From the NCBI GenBank assembly GCA_934234215.1, contig CAKQHB010000029.1, positions 1 to 32,109 of the forward strand: a stretch of DNA of 32,109 nt, given 5' to 3'. The stretch comes from an uncultured Cuneatibacter sp. GTDB taxonomy: Bacteria > Bacillota > Clostridia > Lachnospirales > Lachnospiraceae. Both the position numbers and the translations under genes were made by a program. The notes beneath the pieces are model-generated. The model was not told the origin of the DNA, did not search any database, and saw only the letters and a list, made by a program, of their open reading frames with translations. This document shows positions 5,890 through 14,702 of this stretch, piece after piece; position 1 is the first letter of the stretch, and every line of letters starts with the position of its first letter.

Positions 5890-6912
5890 TTATTCATTTT
5901 CAGAATCTGATTGCTCCCACAGGTTCTGGCATGCGGAAAAGAAATCCGGCAGATTTGTAACCGAAAACGGCTCTAACCTCTCCCATGCACTGCTGTCCAG
6001 CCAAAATTCCCGATCCTTCACCCAGGTATCGTAGACACTCTTCCAGCTCTCGGTCTTTCTCCTGCGGTACTCCTGCTCTTTGTTTGCTGCAGATGCGTCT
6101 TCCAGGTAATCCGATCTGCAGTATAAAATTTTCCAGCTTCCATCCGTGAAAAGCGGCTCGCTATAATCCCCCGTCTGCAGACGAAAAGCGGCTTCTTCAT
6201 ACTCTGCGGGCTTTTGGCCTCTGGCAATCTCCTGCACCGAAGAGACATCATCCCAGGCGGACAGATCACCGCCCTCCATCGTCTCCCAGGCTGCCTGCGC
6301 TTCCTTCTCTGATGCAAAAGACAACTCCTGGATCTCGATCACGCGGGTCTCTTCCTCACTTAACTCCGGTGTCACGCCTGCGGATAATTCTTCCACACAG
6401 CGCATCGCTTCCCAATAATACAAAAACGCCTCCTTTACATCCTCCTCTTTCAGCTGAAGAGTTGTACAGGTCTGCGCATCCAATTGTCCATAATATTCTG
6501 ATGCCGCTTCCTCGATCTTGCGAGTCTGTGTCTCATTCGGAACGTATCCGCTGCTCTCTGCGATCTGAGACAGTCCAGCCGCATAAAAGAGCTCTTCCTG
6601 CACGATCTGATCTCTCACATACTCCCAATATGTCTTGGAATCTGTTACCTGCTCCGACCAAATTTCGTTGTCATCCGCATTGCCATATGCCTTCTCGCAG
6701 AGCTGCTGATACGATGCAAGTACCAGTCTGCATGCTCCGCCGGAAACGGCTCTCTGTCCCACCTGAAGATACCGGTCGCTGCCCAGTGTCGGGTGAATCC
6801 GCACCCCACATCCGGTAACAAGAAGCAGCATACTCAGCAGGAACAACAGCAGTCCCCTTTTTTTCATTCTCATCCGATTCTTTTTCATAGTATTATCATA
6901 CAGGATTTTCAT
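5890..6912 (-). CDS. Lipoprotein, degenerate PpiC/PrsA-type peptidyl-prolyl isomerase
   Basis: This 340-residue protein begins with basic residues, a hydrophobic stretch and a lipobox LVTGC (cysteine near residue 35), so it should be lipid-anchored on the outer face of the membrane. The body is helical, like the SurA/PrsA chaperone N-domain. A parvulin-like section (about residues 210-290) is marked by VIEIQELSFASEKEAQAA, then AFRLQTGDYSEPLFTDGSWKI in shorter pieces. Proteins of this type assist folding of secreted proteins. The isomerase domain is short and divergent, so catalytic activity is uncertain. The start at 6912 was chosen because its ATG overlaps the maf stop (ATGA), suggesting translational coupling; ATG at 6888 would give a more usual signal-peptide length but lacks a ribosome site. 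Confidence 0.75.
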   Translation of the reverse strand: MKILYDNTMKKNRMRMKKRGLLLFLLSMLLLVTGCGVRIHPTLGSDRYLQVGQRAVSGGACRLVLASYQQLCEKAYGNADDNEIWSEQVTDSKTYWEYVRDQIVQEELFYAAGLSQIAESSGYVPNETQTRKIEEAASEYYGQLDAQTCTTLQLKEEDVKEAFLYYWEAMRCVEELSAGVTPELSEEETRVIEIQELSFASEKEAQAAWETMEGGDLSAWDDVSSVQEIARGQKPAEYEEAAFRLQTGDYSEPLFTDGSWKILYCRSDYLEDASAANKEQEYRRRKTESWKSVYDTWVKDREFWLDSSAWERLEPFSVTNLPDFFSACQNLWEQSDSENE

Positions 6913-7493
6913 GACAGTGTAAACCCTTGTTCTTTTAATTTCAGTCTCAATACACACAACGGAAGTCCCACAACCGTATAGTAATCTCCGGAAATTCCGG
7001 AAACAAAGGCAGAAGAAAGCCCCTGCTGGATACCGTAGGCTCCCGCCTTGTCCATCGGCTCTCCAGTTGCAACATACGACCGGATCTCCTCCTCCGTTAG
7101 CGGGATCATATGTACCTTCGTCTCCTCGTAAAATGTGTCGCACATTCCGGTTTCTGTGTCGTACAGAGAAACTCCGGTGTAGACACTGTGGGTATTTCCC
7201 GAAAGCTCCGTCAGCATCCGGACTGCGTCCTTCTCATCCTTCGGCTTTCCCAGCACTTCTGTCCCAAGAACAACGATAGTATCCGATCCAATGACAAGAG
7301 CCGGTTCCGATACCATTTTTCCAACCGCTTTTGCCTTGTGTTCTGCCAGTTCCATAACACGAATAGAAGGAGCATCCGCATCCGAATGCTCCTCGTCGTG
7401 ACAGACCTGTATTTCAAATTTTTTTGTAAGCCGCTCCAGAAGCTCTCTTCTTCTCGGAGAGGCGGATGCCAAAATCAGCTTTTTTTCTTTCAT
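6909..7493 (-). CDS. maf: Maf family nucleotide pyrophosphatase
   Basis: Maf proteins hydrolyse non-canonical or modified nucleoside triphosphates (dTTP/UTP-type substrates in related enzymes) and in Bacillus are linked to septum inhibition. The 194 residues carry the N-terminal signature LILASASPRRRELL (residues 5-18), the catalytic Asp region SDTIVVLGTEVLGKP, and AGAYGIQQGLSSAFV near the end. The last two motifs are typical of the YhdE/Maf subgroup. The start at 7493 follows TTGGAG. It lies 38 bases after the ECF transporter gene and overlaps the following lipoprotein gene by four bases, so the three are probably co-transcribed. Confidence 0.95.
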   Translation of the reverse strand: MKEKKLILASASPRRRELLERLTKKFEIQVCHDEEHSDADAPSIRVMELAEHKAKAVGKMVSEPALVIGSDTIVVLGTEVLGKPKDEKDAVRMLTELSGNTHSVYTGVSLYDTETGMCDTFYEETKVHMIPLTEEEIRSYVATGEPMDKAGAYGIQQGLSSAFVSGISGDYYTVVGLPLCVLRLKLKEQGFTLS

Positions 7494-7531
7494 ACAAATC
7501 TCCAATCCTATCTCTCGGAGACCGAACAAAA

Positions 7532-8137
7532 TCACTTTTTCTTCTTGTACGCAGCCAGCTCCGGCAGATATCCCAGACGCTTCAGAGTCGGTACCAGTGC
7601 CTGATACAGAATTGTAGCAACAAAGGTACACAGAATCGAGTTCACAAAGGTAACCCAAGAAGACAGCTTTGCGGAGATGTACGAAACATCTGTATCCAAT
7701 CCCAGAATGTATTTATTCCGGAAAAAGCCAACCAGCGGATCTGCGATTACGTTGAAACCAAGTGCGATCAGACAGGACAGACCAACAAAGATCCAGGTCT
7801 TCTTCTCATCCTTGCGCTCGCGTACATGGAAAACATGATGTGCAAACAGTCCGGTCAGTAAACCGATCAATAATTTCAAAAATACAGTCGATACTGCGTA
7901 AATCGCATCGCCATTCAGCAGATCGCCCAGGGACATTCCGATACCTGCTGCAAGTCCTCCCCACGGACCGCCGATCAGAAGTGCGCCAAGTGCTGCAAAT
8001 GCATTACCAATGTGAAGGTAGGTTTGTTTTCCACTCGGAAGGGTGATCGGTACTTTCAGATACGCGAATGCCACATATGCCAGTGCTGCAATCAATGCAG
8101 CCTGTGTCAGTTTTAACACGGGTGAATTTTGTTTCAT
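7532..8137 (-). CDS. ECF transporter S component (substrate unknown)
   Basis: This 201-residue integral membrane protein has about five to six hydrophobic segments. It resembles the substrate-binding S components of energy-coupling-factor vitamin importers. The typical N-terminal features are KLTQAALIAALAYVAFAYLK and the conserved loop LPSGKQTYLHIGNAFAALGA followed by GGPWGGLAAGIGMSLGDLL, as in the family often labelled 'ECF-type riboflavin transporter S component'. The C-terminus is basic (AAYKKKK). It would need the shared EcfA/EcfA'/EcfT module, which is not in this window. Substrate cannot be read from the sequence: thiN nearby could hint at thiamine-related import, but thiN belongs to the rsgA-rpe group. 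Its ATG at 8137 follows AGAGGAGG, and a separate promoter with TATACT appears to lie upstream. No riboswitch was recognised. Confidence 0.8.
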   Translation of the reverse strand: MKQNSPVLKLTQAALIAALAYVAFAYLKVPITLPSGKQTYLHIGNAFAALGALLIGGPWGGLAAGIGMSLGDLLNGDAIYAVSTVFLKLLIGLLTGLFAHHVFHVRERKDEKKTWIFVGLSCLIALGFNVIADPLVGFFRNKYILGLDTDVSYISAKLSSWVTFVNSILCTFVATILYQALVPTLKRLGYLPELAAYKKKK

Positions 8138-8197
8138 AATGCCTCCTCTTTCTGACAGAAAACCTTTTATTTTTTTGCTGTCTTCTGTTTGTTCAAG

Positions 8198-8203
8198 AGT
8201 ATA
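8198..8203 (-). promoter_or_regulatory. Candidate -10 box for the ECF transporter-maf-lipoprotein group
   Basis: TATACT on the minus strand lies about 60 bases upstream of the transporter start, in a 120-base gap that is wide for this packed region. A T-rich TTTTTC sits 16 bases further upstream as a poor -35 box. The leader can form a small ACAGAA/TTCTGT stem. Confidence 0.4.
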
Positions 8204-8257
8204 GCAGGATGCTATCCCTGAAAAAAGAGGCAATTTTAAATATTTTTTAGGGGACAG

Positions 8258-8908
8258 TCAATCTTTTGCCTGAATCTCAATCAGGATCCCATCGGAAAAT
8301 GAGATCTCCGCGGCATCTCCCGTGATCTCATTACTGACACCCAGAGAATTTCCCGGCTGAATGCAGGCCTCTGTCAGCTGGTATTTTACGCCCCTCAGCG
8401 TTACACCCTCCACAGCTCCTCCAAGCGGAATCAGCGACAAATACGTTCCAAATGCCTCTGCTCTGCGAATAACATGCCTGCCGGGAGCCAGCAGTCGGAT
8501 GCGGTTGTTTGCATCCGCCAGAACACAGTCCACGCCCGCCTGCAATGCCACATAAAGCGACTGCACCGTGCCAAGGAAATGATCCATGCGCGTACCGGTA
8601 CAGCCCAAAATATCAATGTGTGTCGCACCGTGTTCCACTGCATAGGTAATTGCCAGTTCCGTGTCTGTCGCATCCTTGATGGGATTATGACGCACGATCT
8701 GCAGTCCCGGACGATCCATCCACGCGGCAAGCACTTCCGGATCTGCGGAATCAAAATCTCCCAGCAGCACCTGTACCGGAATTCCAAGGCGATCCGCCGC
8801 CTCGATTCCGTGATCCGCCGCTAAAACGCAGTCATAGGAGTGTTCCTGATAGTATGCTTCCGCAAATGTATCCTGTACGGTTCCACCTGTAAAAATCAAA
8901 TAGTTCAT
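8258..8908 (-). CDS. thiN: Thiamine pyrophosphokinase
   Basis: This 216-residue enzyme transfers pyrophosphate from ATP to thiamine, giving the cofactor thiamine diphosphate in the cytoplasm. Diagnostic motifs are AADHGIEAADRLGI, LGDFDSAD (about residue 50), KDATDTELAI (about residue 78) and the GCTGTRMDHFLG loop (about 102). The C-terminal beta domain that binds thiamine follows. It starts nine bases after rpe with GTGAGG as ribosome site. The order rsgA-rpe-thiN is a known Firmicute arrangement, so co-transcription reflects a conserved housekeeping operon rather than a thiamine pathway cluster. Confidence 0.95.
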   Translation of the reverse strand: MNYLIFTGGTVQDTFAEAYYQEHSYDCVLAADHGIEAADRLGIPVQVLLGDFDSADPEVLAAWMDRPGLQIVRHNPIKDATDTELAITYAVEHGATHIDILGCTGTRMDHFLGTVQSLYVALQAGVDCVLADANNRIRLLAPGRHVIRRAEAFGTYLSLIPLGGAVEGVTLRGVKYQLTEACIQPGNSLGVSNEITGDAAEISFSDGILIEIQAKD

Positions 8909-8917
8909 AAAAATTCC

Positions 8918-9595
8918 TCACACATATTCATACATGTCAAAGACACGTTTGAACTGGTCAATGTTATCCGCAATGTAATTTCGGAATACACAGGTTCCTG
9001 CCACGATGACATCCGCTCCTGCCTGGATCACGGTGTGCACCGTTCGCAGATTGATGCCACCGTCTACCTGAATCCGAACCTGCGGGTAATCGCTCTTGTC
9101 GATGATCTGACGCATCGCTTTGATCTTCTCTGTACAGGCAGAAATATACTGCTGTCCGCCAAATCCCGGTTCTACCGTCATAATCAGAACCATATCGATC
9201 ATCTCCAGATAAGGAACTACTTTTTCGATCGGCGTATCCGGCTTGATGGCAAGTCCGGCCTTGCACTTGTAATGACGGATCATGCGAAGCGTCTCTGCCA
9301 GCTTATCCCCACATGCCTCGTAATGTACGGTGATGATATTCGCCCCGGCATTAACACATTCCGGAATATAACGGATCGGATCAATGATCATCAGGTGAAC
9401 ATCCATAAAACGGTCTGTATAGGGCTTGATTGCCGCAATGATCGGAAATCCCATGGAGATGCTTGGTACAAAGACACCGTCCATAATATCTACATGGATA
9501 TAATCCGCGCCTGCCTCTGTTGCCTGCTTGACTGCCGACCCCAGATTTGCAAAATCCGCCGCCAGAATTGATGGAGCAAGTCTTAATGATCTCAT
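8918..9595 (-). CDS. rpe: Ribulose-phosphate 3-epimerase
   Basis: Rpe interconverts ribulose 5-phosphate and xylulose 5-phosphate in the pentose phosphate pathway. The 225-residue TIM barrel shows the full family motif set: LAPSILAADFANLG, HVDIMDGVFVP, MDVHLMI, MTVEPGFGGQQY and QVDGGIN with the phosphate-binding end VAGTCVF. The metal-binding His and the two catalytic Asp residues are in place. The start at 9595 overlaps the rsgA stop by four bases (ATGA), with GGAGG upstream inside rsgA, which implies coupled translation. The length is standard. Confidence 0.97.
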   Translation of the reverse strand: MRSLRLAPSILAADFANLGSAVKQATEAGADYIHVDIMDGVFVPSISMGFPIIAAIKPYTDRFMDVHLMIIDPIRYIPECVNAGANIITVHYEACGDKLAETLRMIRHYKCKAGLAIKPDTPIEKVVPYLEMIDMVLIMTVEPGFGGQQYISACTEKIKAMRQIIDKSDYPQVRIQVDGGINLRTVHTVIQAGADVIVAGTCVFRNYIADNIDQFKRVFDMYEYV

Positions 9596-10473
9596 GAATA
9601 CCTCCGCTTATCTTTTTGTTCTTCGTACAGCAATCGATAATTGTGATATCGTTCTTCCGATATCTTTCCTTCCTGCAGCGCTGTCTTTACGCCACAGTTC
9701 CGCTCCCCTACATGAACGCAGCCTAAAAAACGGCAATCATCCTCGAAGGGCGCAAATTCCGGAAAATAATCCTTCAGCTCCTCCGGCTGCAGATCCAGCA
9801 GATAGATGGAACTAAATCCCGGTGTATCTAACAGATATGTCTCATCCCCAAGACAGAAAAACTCGGAATGTCTCGTGGTGTGCTTTCCTCTGCGGATTTT
9901 TTCACTGATACCGCCTGTCTCCATCCCGGCTTCCGGATAGAGCAGGTTTGTCAGGGAAGATTTTCCCACACCGGAAGGTCCTGCCATAACCGTCGTCTGT
10001 CCGGTCAGCTGCTCTTTCAATCTCTCGATACCCTCTCCTGTCTTTGTACTGATAAAGCATACCTCATATCCCGTCGCTGCGTAGACATTTTTCAGCTTTT
10101 CGCAGTCAGAAGCTTCTGCCAGATCGACCTTATTAAAGCAGATCCGTACCGGAACATGCTGCTGCCCCATCACGATCAGAAAACGATCCAGCAGATTCAG
10201 ATTTGGTTCCGGATCTTTCACTGCAAACACCACAAGTGCCTGATCCACATTGGCAACTGCCGGACGAATTAACTGATTTTTTCGGGTCAGGATCTGTTCG
10301 ACATTGCCCTCTTTTTCCTCTTCATTCAGAATCTGAATCTCTACGTTATCTCCCACCAGTGGTTTGATCTTCCGGTTGCGAAAGCTCCCACGGGCACGAC
10401 AGGAGTAGACGCTGCCGTCTACTCCCTGCACGTAATAAAAGCCACCGATTCCTTTGATGATTTTTCCCTGCAT
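9592..10473 (-). CDS. rsgA: Ribosome small subunit-dependent GTPase A
   Basis: RsgA (YloQ/YjeQ) is a circularly permuted GTPase that helps mature the 30S ribosomal subunit. The 293 residues start with an OB-fold domain (1-70). The GTPase motifs come in the permuted order G4 (NKVD, about residue 117), G1 (GPSGVGKSSL, about 167) and G3 (DTPG, about 216). A C-terminal zinc knuckle with CRFLGCVHVGERNCGV follows. All metal-ligand Cys and His residues are present. It begins one base after the PrkC gene, with AGGAG inside the prkC end. Linkage to prkC/prpC matches other Firmicutes, where the kinase can phosphorylate RsgA (family knowledge). Confidence 0.96.
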   Translation of the reverse strand: MQGKIIKGIGGFYYVQGVDGSVYSCRARGSFRNRKIKPLVGDNVEIQILNEEEKEGNVEQILTRKNQLIRPAVANVDQALVVFAVKDPEPNLNLLDRFLIVMGQQHVPVRICFNKVDLAEASDCEKLKNVYAATGYEVCFISTKTGEGIERLKEQLTGQTTVMAGPSGVGKSSLTNLLYPEAGMETGGISEKIRRGKHTTRHSEFFCLGDETYLLDTPGFSSIYLLDLQPEELKDYFPEFAPFEDDCRFLGCVHVGERNCGVKTALQEGKISEERYHNYRLLYEEQKDKRRYS

Positions 10474-10474
10474 G

Positions 10475-12823
10475 TTACTCTCCTGTGGCTGTTTCTTCTG
10501 TCTCCGGTGTTGTCGTAGCTGCTCCCTTGCTGACTACGATCGTGATCGTAGAGCCGCGATTTACCGTAGCACCTGCACCAGGTGAGATGCTTACGATCTG
10601 TCCCTCAGAATAATTTGCATTGTATTCCTCCACACGGGTAACATTCAAATCCAGACCAAGACCGTCAATGATTGCCTTTGCCGCATCATAGGTTGCCACC
10701 TGTGACAGCGAGGACGGCAGTGTGCCGGTCTGAGACTGTAATTTTCCGACATACAGCACAACGGTACTGCCATTGTAAATGCTGTCTGCTCCTACGCTCT
10801 GTTCCAGTACAATACCTGCTTCGGAAGCATCTGTCACTTCCCGCTCACTAATCGTGTATGCGATGTTACGCTGCTCCAGTGCATTGATTGCCTGTGCCTG
10901 TGCCATGCCCACAACACCCGGAACATAGACGTCTGCCTTACCGGTGCTGACAGTCAGCGTGATCACGGTACCTTCTGCCACTTCCGTACCGAATGCAACG
11001 CTCTGGCTGATAACCAGTCCGGACGCAACGGTATCACTGGAAGCCTCCACCTGATTATAGGAAAGTCCTACACCAGTCAGGCTGTTGATTGCAGTATTTA
11101 CTTCCAATCCCTCCACAGAAGGAACGGAGACGGTCTTTTCTGCCTTTCCGCTGCTCACATACAGTGTTAATGTGCTGTCGCTGCTTACAATGCCGCTGGA
11201 CGGATTCATGCCACAGATTGTGCCCTCTGCATAGGTATCGCTGGACTGATCCACATAAGAAACGGTGATATTCTTGTCACTCAGCTTCAGATCCTTCAAT
11301 ACAGCATTTGCCTCATCCTTTGTCTTTCCGAGGATCGTTGTCGGAATCTGAACACTGCTGCTGCCTTCACTGATGGTGACTACAACCTTGATATTCTTGT
11401 CAATGATCTCATCCTCGTCATATTCCTGACGCATAACAAGACCTTCCTTTACCGTATCGGAGCTCTCGTACTCAGTGGTCATGCCAAGCCCGGCTTCCTT
11501 CAGAGCCTGCTTTGCCTCATCCTCCTCCATACCGATCAGGTACGGCATCCGGGTCTTTCCTTCCGGAAGGGTCTCTGTCTCTTCCGTACTCGTGGACTCT
11601 CTCTTGTCTGTACCGGAGCTGATCACACCGGTCATACGCAGAGCCAGATACAGTCCCAGCAGCGCAATGATTACACCTAACACAATGCTGACGATCAGCG
11701 AAATGCGATCGCCCTTTGTCGGAGCTTCCTCGTCATCTTCCTCCTCCGGAATATTTCCGAAGTAGTCATCATCTTCATTTTCATCTTCGTAAGCGTAAGA
11801 GTCTTCTTTTTCCGGATCAAACAAGGGGGCTTCCTCCTCTTCCTCTTCGGGGTTCGTTGTTTCCGCCTGCTCCGTCCAGTCCAGATCGTCCTGTACTGGC
11901 AAAACTGCCTGCGGAATGCTCTCTGTTTCAGTCGTTCCATCTGCTGCCATCGCAGCCTCATATTCTCTCAGCGCCGCGGGAGGCAGAATCACAAAGTCTC
12001 CCTCCGGCATCGTCAGTGCTTTTCGCAGATCCGTAATCAGCGCCGTTGCCGATGCATAGCGGTTCTCCGGTGCTTTCTGCGTACACTTCAAAACGATCTT
12101 ATCCAAACTGCGGGTAACTGTCGCAATCTGCTTTCCGGGAGGTGTCATCGGTGTCTGCAGATGTGCCAGCGCCACCGATACGGTATTCTCCCCATCAAAC
12201 GGAACACTGCCGGTCAGCATCTCGTACATCGTGATACCGAGGGAATAAAGATCACTTCTGGAATCACAATATCCGCCACGCGCCTGCTCCGGGGAAATAT
12301 AATGTACCGAACCAATCGCCTCGGAATTGATCGTATCACCGGTCACAGCCTTTGCAATTCCAAAGTCCATGACTTTAACCTTGCCTTCTCTGGAAATGAT
12401 GATATTCTGCGGCTTGATATCCCTGTGTACAATATTCTGCGCATGAGCAGCCTCAAGACCCTGCGCCACCTGAATACTGATGCCGATCGTCTCCCGGTTC
12501 TCCAGACGACCTTTTCTGGCAATGTAGTCTTTTAATGTGATGCCTTCTACCAGCTCCATCACAATATAGTGCAGATTTCCCTCATCGCCCACATCATAAA
12601 TCGCCACAATATTCGGGTGCGTCAGCTTTGCAGCCGCCTGTGCCTCTACCTTAAAGCGGGTCACAAAGCTCTGATTTGAGCAAAACTCCTGCTTCAGCAC
12701 TTTCAGTGCCACCAGACGGTTCAGTTTATGGCATTTTGCCTTATAAACATCTGACATTCCGCCGGATCCGATCTTTCCGAGAATCTCGTATCGATCTCCG
12801 ACAAATGTTCCAACTCGTAACAT
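10475..12823 (-). CDS. prkC: PASTA-domain serine/threonine protein kinase
   Basis: PrkC is a membrane kinase that senses peptidoglycan fragments or lipid II and phosphorylates growth and cell-wall proteins. The 782 residues hold a Hanks-type kinase domain (about 10-275) with the glycine loop GKIGSGGMSDVY, Lys41, Glu60, HRDIKPQN at 133-140 and DFG at 153-155. A very acidic linker (about 310-365) follows, then one membrane helix (about 370-395) and four to five extracellular PASTA-type repeats (about 420-770), such as VQIPTTILGKTKDEA and VYVPGVVGMAQAQA. The C-terminus is Thr/Glu-rich. ATG at 12823 was preferred because TTGGAGG precedes it by five bases; an in-frame ATG at 12853, overlapping the prpC stop by one base, would add ten residues. 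It pairs with prpC. Confidence 0.96.
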   Translation of the reverse strand: MLRVGTFVGDRYEILGKIGSGGMSDVYKAKCHKLNRLVALKVLKQEFCSNQSFVTRFKVEAQAAAKLTHPNIVAIYDVGDEGNLHYIVMELVEGITLKDYIARKGRLENRETIGISIQVAQGLEAAHAQNIVHRDIKPQNIIISREGKVKVMDFGIAKAVTGDTINSEAIGSVHYISPEQARGGYCDSRSDLYSLGITMYEMLTGSVPFDGENTVSVALAHLQTPMTPPGKQIATVTRSLDKIVLKCTQKAPENRYASATALITDLRKALTMPEGDFVILPPAALREYEAAMAADGTTETESIPQAVLPVQDDLDWTEQAETTNPEEEEEEAPLFDPEKEDSYAYEDENEDDDYFGNIPEEEDDEEAPTKGDRISLIVSIVLGVIIALLGLYLALRMTGVISSGTDKRESTSTEETETLPEGKTRMPYLIGMEEDEAKQALKEAGLGMTTEYESSDTVKEGLVMRQEYDEDEIIDKNIKVVVTISEGSSSVQIPTTILGKTKDEANAVLKDLKLSDKNITVSYVDQSSDTYAEGTICGMNPSSGIVSSDSTLTLYVSSGKAEKTVSVPSVEGLEVNTAINSLTGVGLSYNQVEASSDTVASGLVISQSVAFGTEVAEGTVITLTVSTGKADVYVPGVVGMAQAQAINALEQRNIAYTISEREVTDASEAGIVLEQSVGADSIYNGSTVVLYVGKLQSQTGTLPSSLSQVATYDAAKAIIDGLGLDLNVTRVEEYNANYSEGQIVSISPGAGATVNRGSTITIVVSKGAATTTPETEETATGE

Positions 12824-12852
12824 AAATTCCTCCAATCGCGTAATCTGCGCCA

Positions 12853-13587
12853 TTACGCAGCGATCACTACGGTGATATTATCGGTACTGCCACATCTTTT
12901 AGCCTCTTCAATCAGTCTCTCCGGGCATTCCCGCAGCCGGTTCTCCTGCCGCAGCTGCTGGAAAATCTCCAGAATCCGTTCATCCGGAACAGCTCCTGTC
13001 AATCCGTCTGAACATAATAATATGCCCTCTCCGTCCTCCAGATGCTCCACAAAGGTATCCACCCGGATGCTCTCCCAGGGACCGATTGCTCTTGTAATAT
13101 AGTGTCTGGCATTCCGATACTCCTCTGATCCGCGCTCCATCTCCCCGTTGCGGACCATCTCCTCCACATAGGAATGATCCTGAGAGATCTGCCGGATCTC
13201 ATCTCCGATCCGATACAGCCTACTGTCTCCAATGTTGATGCCGTAGACCGTGGACTCTCTGACAGAAGCTGCCACAAGCGTCGTACCGGTTCCCTTGTGT
13301 GCACCTTCTTTGCTGGATTCCACATGCAATTCATCGTTGACCTCCATCGCCGCATGCTTCATCATCAGTTCCGGATGATTCGTCACTTTTCCATCCATCT
13401 GTTTCAGACTCCGGACAAAATACTCCGCCGTATAAGCGGATGCGTACTCTCCGGCCGCCTGACCGCCCATACCGTCTGCGACAAAATACAGATTCGGCAA
13501 TGCTCCTACCGGTCCGTCAGAAATGAAATAAGTATCCTGATTTGAGGCTCGTACCAGACCAATATCCGATTTAGCAAAACTTTTCAA
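12853..13587 (-). CDS. prpC: PP2C-type protein phosphatase (PrkC partner)
   Basis: This 244-residue cytoplasmic phosphatase removes phosphate from PrkC and its targets. PPM/PP2C metal-binding motifs are present: VRASNQDTYF (residues 12-21), VADGMGGQAAGEYAS (about 37), GTGTTLV (about 98), NIGDSRLYRI (about 116), ILLCSDGLTGAV (about 190) and GSTDNITVVIA at the end. The start is probably TTG at 13587, with GAGGGAG six bases upstream giving MKSFAKSDIG, which aligns with other family members. The nearest ATG (13600) is out of frame. A TTG start suggests moderate translation relative to the kinase. The order prpC-prkC is conserved. Confidence 0.95.
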   Translation of the reverse strand: MKSFAKSDIGLVRASNQDTYFISDGPVGALPNLYFVADGMGGQAAGEYASAYTAEYFVRSLKQMDGKVTNHPELMMKHAAMEVNDELHVESSKEGAHKGTGTTLVAASVRESTVYGINIGDSRLYRIGDEIRQISQDHSYVEEMVRNGEMERGSEEYRNARHYITRAIGPWESIRVDTFVEHLEDGEGILLCSDGLTGAVPDERILEIFQQLRQENRLRECPERLIEEAKRCGSTDNITVVIAA

Positions 13588-13616
13588 TGGTCTCCCTCAT
13601 TTTCCGTGCGTTTGCA

Positions 13617-14699
13617 CTATGAATGGCTCTCTTTCTCCACGAAAGATCTGCGCAACTGTCCGCAGGCGCCGTCAATGTCTCTTCCCATTTCTCTTCTAAT
13701 AGTAACATTTATTCCACTTTTTTCAAGCAATTTTTGAAAAGCCTCGATATTTTGTCGATCAGAGGGACGATAACTCCGCTCTTTCACCGGATTGACCGGG
13801 ATCAGATTCACATGACAATTCAAATGACCGACTAACGCTGCAAGAGCCGCTGCCTCTTCTTTGTTATCATTGACACCTGCCACGAGACTATACTCAAAAG
13901 TAACTCTTCTGCCGGTTTTTTTGAAATAATTTTCGCAGGCAGGAAGGACCTCTGACAGAGAATAACGATTTGCGATGGGCATCAGCGTCCGACGCACCTC
14001 GTCATTCGGCGCATGCAAAGACAGTGCCAGCGTGCAGTGCAGTCCTTCCTCTGCGAACCGATACATCTGCGGCACAAGTCCGCATGTGGAGACAGTCAGA
14101 TTTCGCTCACTGATGTTCAGACCCTCTTCCGCTGAGATCAAATGCAGAAAACGTACCACATTTGTGTAATTGTCCATCGGCTCTCCGGAACCCATGATAA
14201 CCACATTCGAAACACGCTCTCCGGTTTCCCGCTGAATCTGATAAATCTGCTCCAGCATTTCTGCCGGTGTCAGACTTCGTGCCAGTCCATCGATGGTGGA
14301 CGCGCAGAAACGGCATCCCATCCGACAACCCGCCTGACTGGAAATGCACACAGAATTTCCGTGGTGATATCGCATCAGAACGCTCTCGATCAGATTGCCA
14401 TCCGACAGTTCAAATAAGTATTTTCTTGTTCCATCCAGCTTTGAGATCTGCACCTGGACCTGTTCAATCGTAGTAAATACAGCCTCCTCTGCCAGCTGTT
14501 TGCGAAATGCTGCAGGCAGATTTGTCATCTCATCCAGACTGCGAGCCAGCTTCTGATGCATCCACTGATACAATTGCTTTGCACGAAATGCCGGTTGTCC
14601 GGCAGCTTTGACCCACTCGGTCAGCTCTGGCAGAAGCATCGACTTCAGATCCGGCTTCTCTTCCTTGTAAACGGCCTCTTTCAGTTCCGTCATTTCCAT
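13617..14699 (-). CDS. rlmN: Dual-specificity 23S rRNA/tRNA adenine C2-methyltransferase
   Basis: RlmN is a radical SAM enzyme that methylates C2 of A2503 in 23S rRNA and A37 in some tRNAs. The 360 residues include an N-terminal HhH-like domain. The radical SAM cluster CRMGCRFC is preceded by VCISSQAG, and the SAM-binding GSGEPMDN lies near residue 168. SLHAPNDEVRRTLMP lies near residue 225. The mechanistic Cys is in DGACGQL near the C-terminus. The start ATG at 14699 follows AAGGAA and is three bases after rsmB, so the two rRNA methylases are co-transcribed. Cfr-type resistance enzymes are related, but length, context and motifs fit RlmN. Confidence 0.96.
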   Translation of the reverse strand: MEMTELKEAVYKEEKPDLKSMLLPELTEWVKAAGQPAFRAKQLYQWMHQKLARSLDEMTNLPAAFRKQLAEEAVFTTIEQVQVQISKLDGTRKYLFELSDGNLIESVLMRYHHGNSVCISSQAGCRMGCRFCASTIDGLARSLTPAEMLEQIYQIQRETGERVSNVVIMGSGEPMDNYTNVVRFLHLISAEEGLNISERNLTVSTCGLVPQMYRFAEEGLHCTLALSLHAPNDEVRRTLMPIANRYSLSEVLPACENYFKKTGRRVTFEYSLVAGVNDNKEEAAALAALVGHLNCHVNLIPVNPVKERSYRPSDRQNIEAFQKLLEKSGINVTIRREMGRDIDGACGQLRRSFVEKESHS

Positions 14700-14702
14700 C
14701 TT

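Noticed and set aside
4312..5910. Several long plus-strand open frames across glpK
   Set aside because: They are shadows of the minus-strand glycerol kinase, lack ribosome sites, and encode low-quality Cys/His/Ser-rich sequences.
8138..8257. PreQ1 or other vitamin riboswitch before the ECF S component
   Set aside because: The leader has only a weak stem and no match to the conserved cores of preQ1, FMN or TPP riboswitches.
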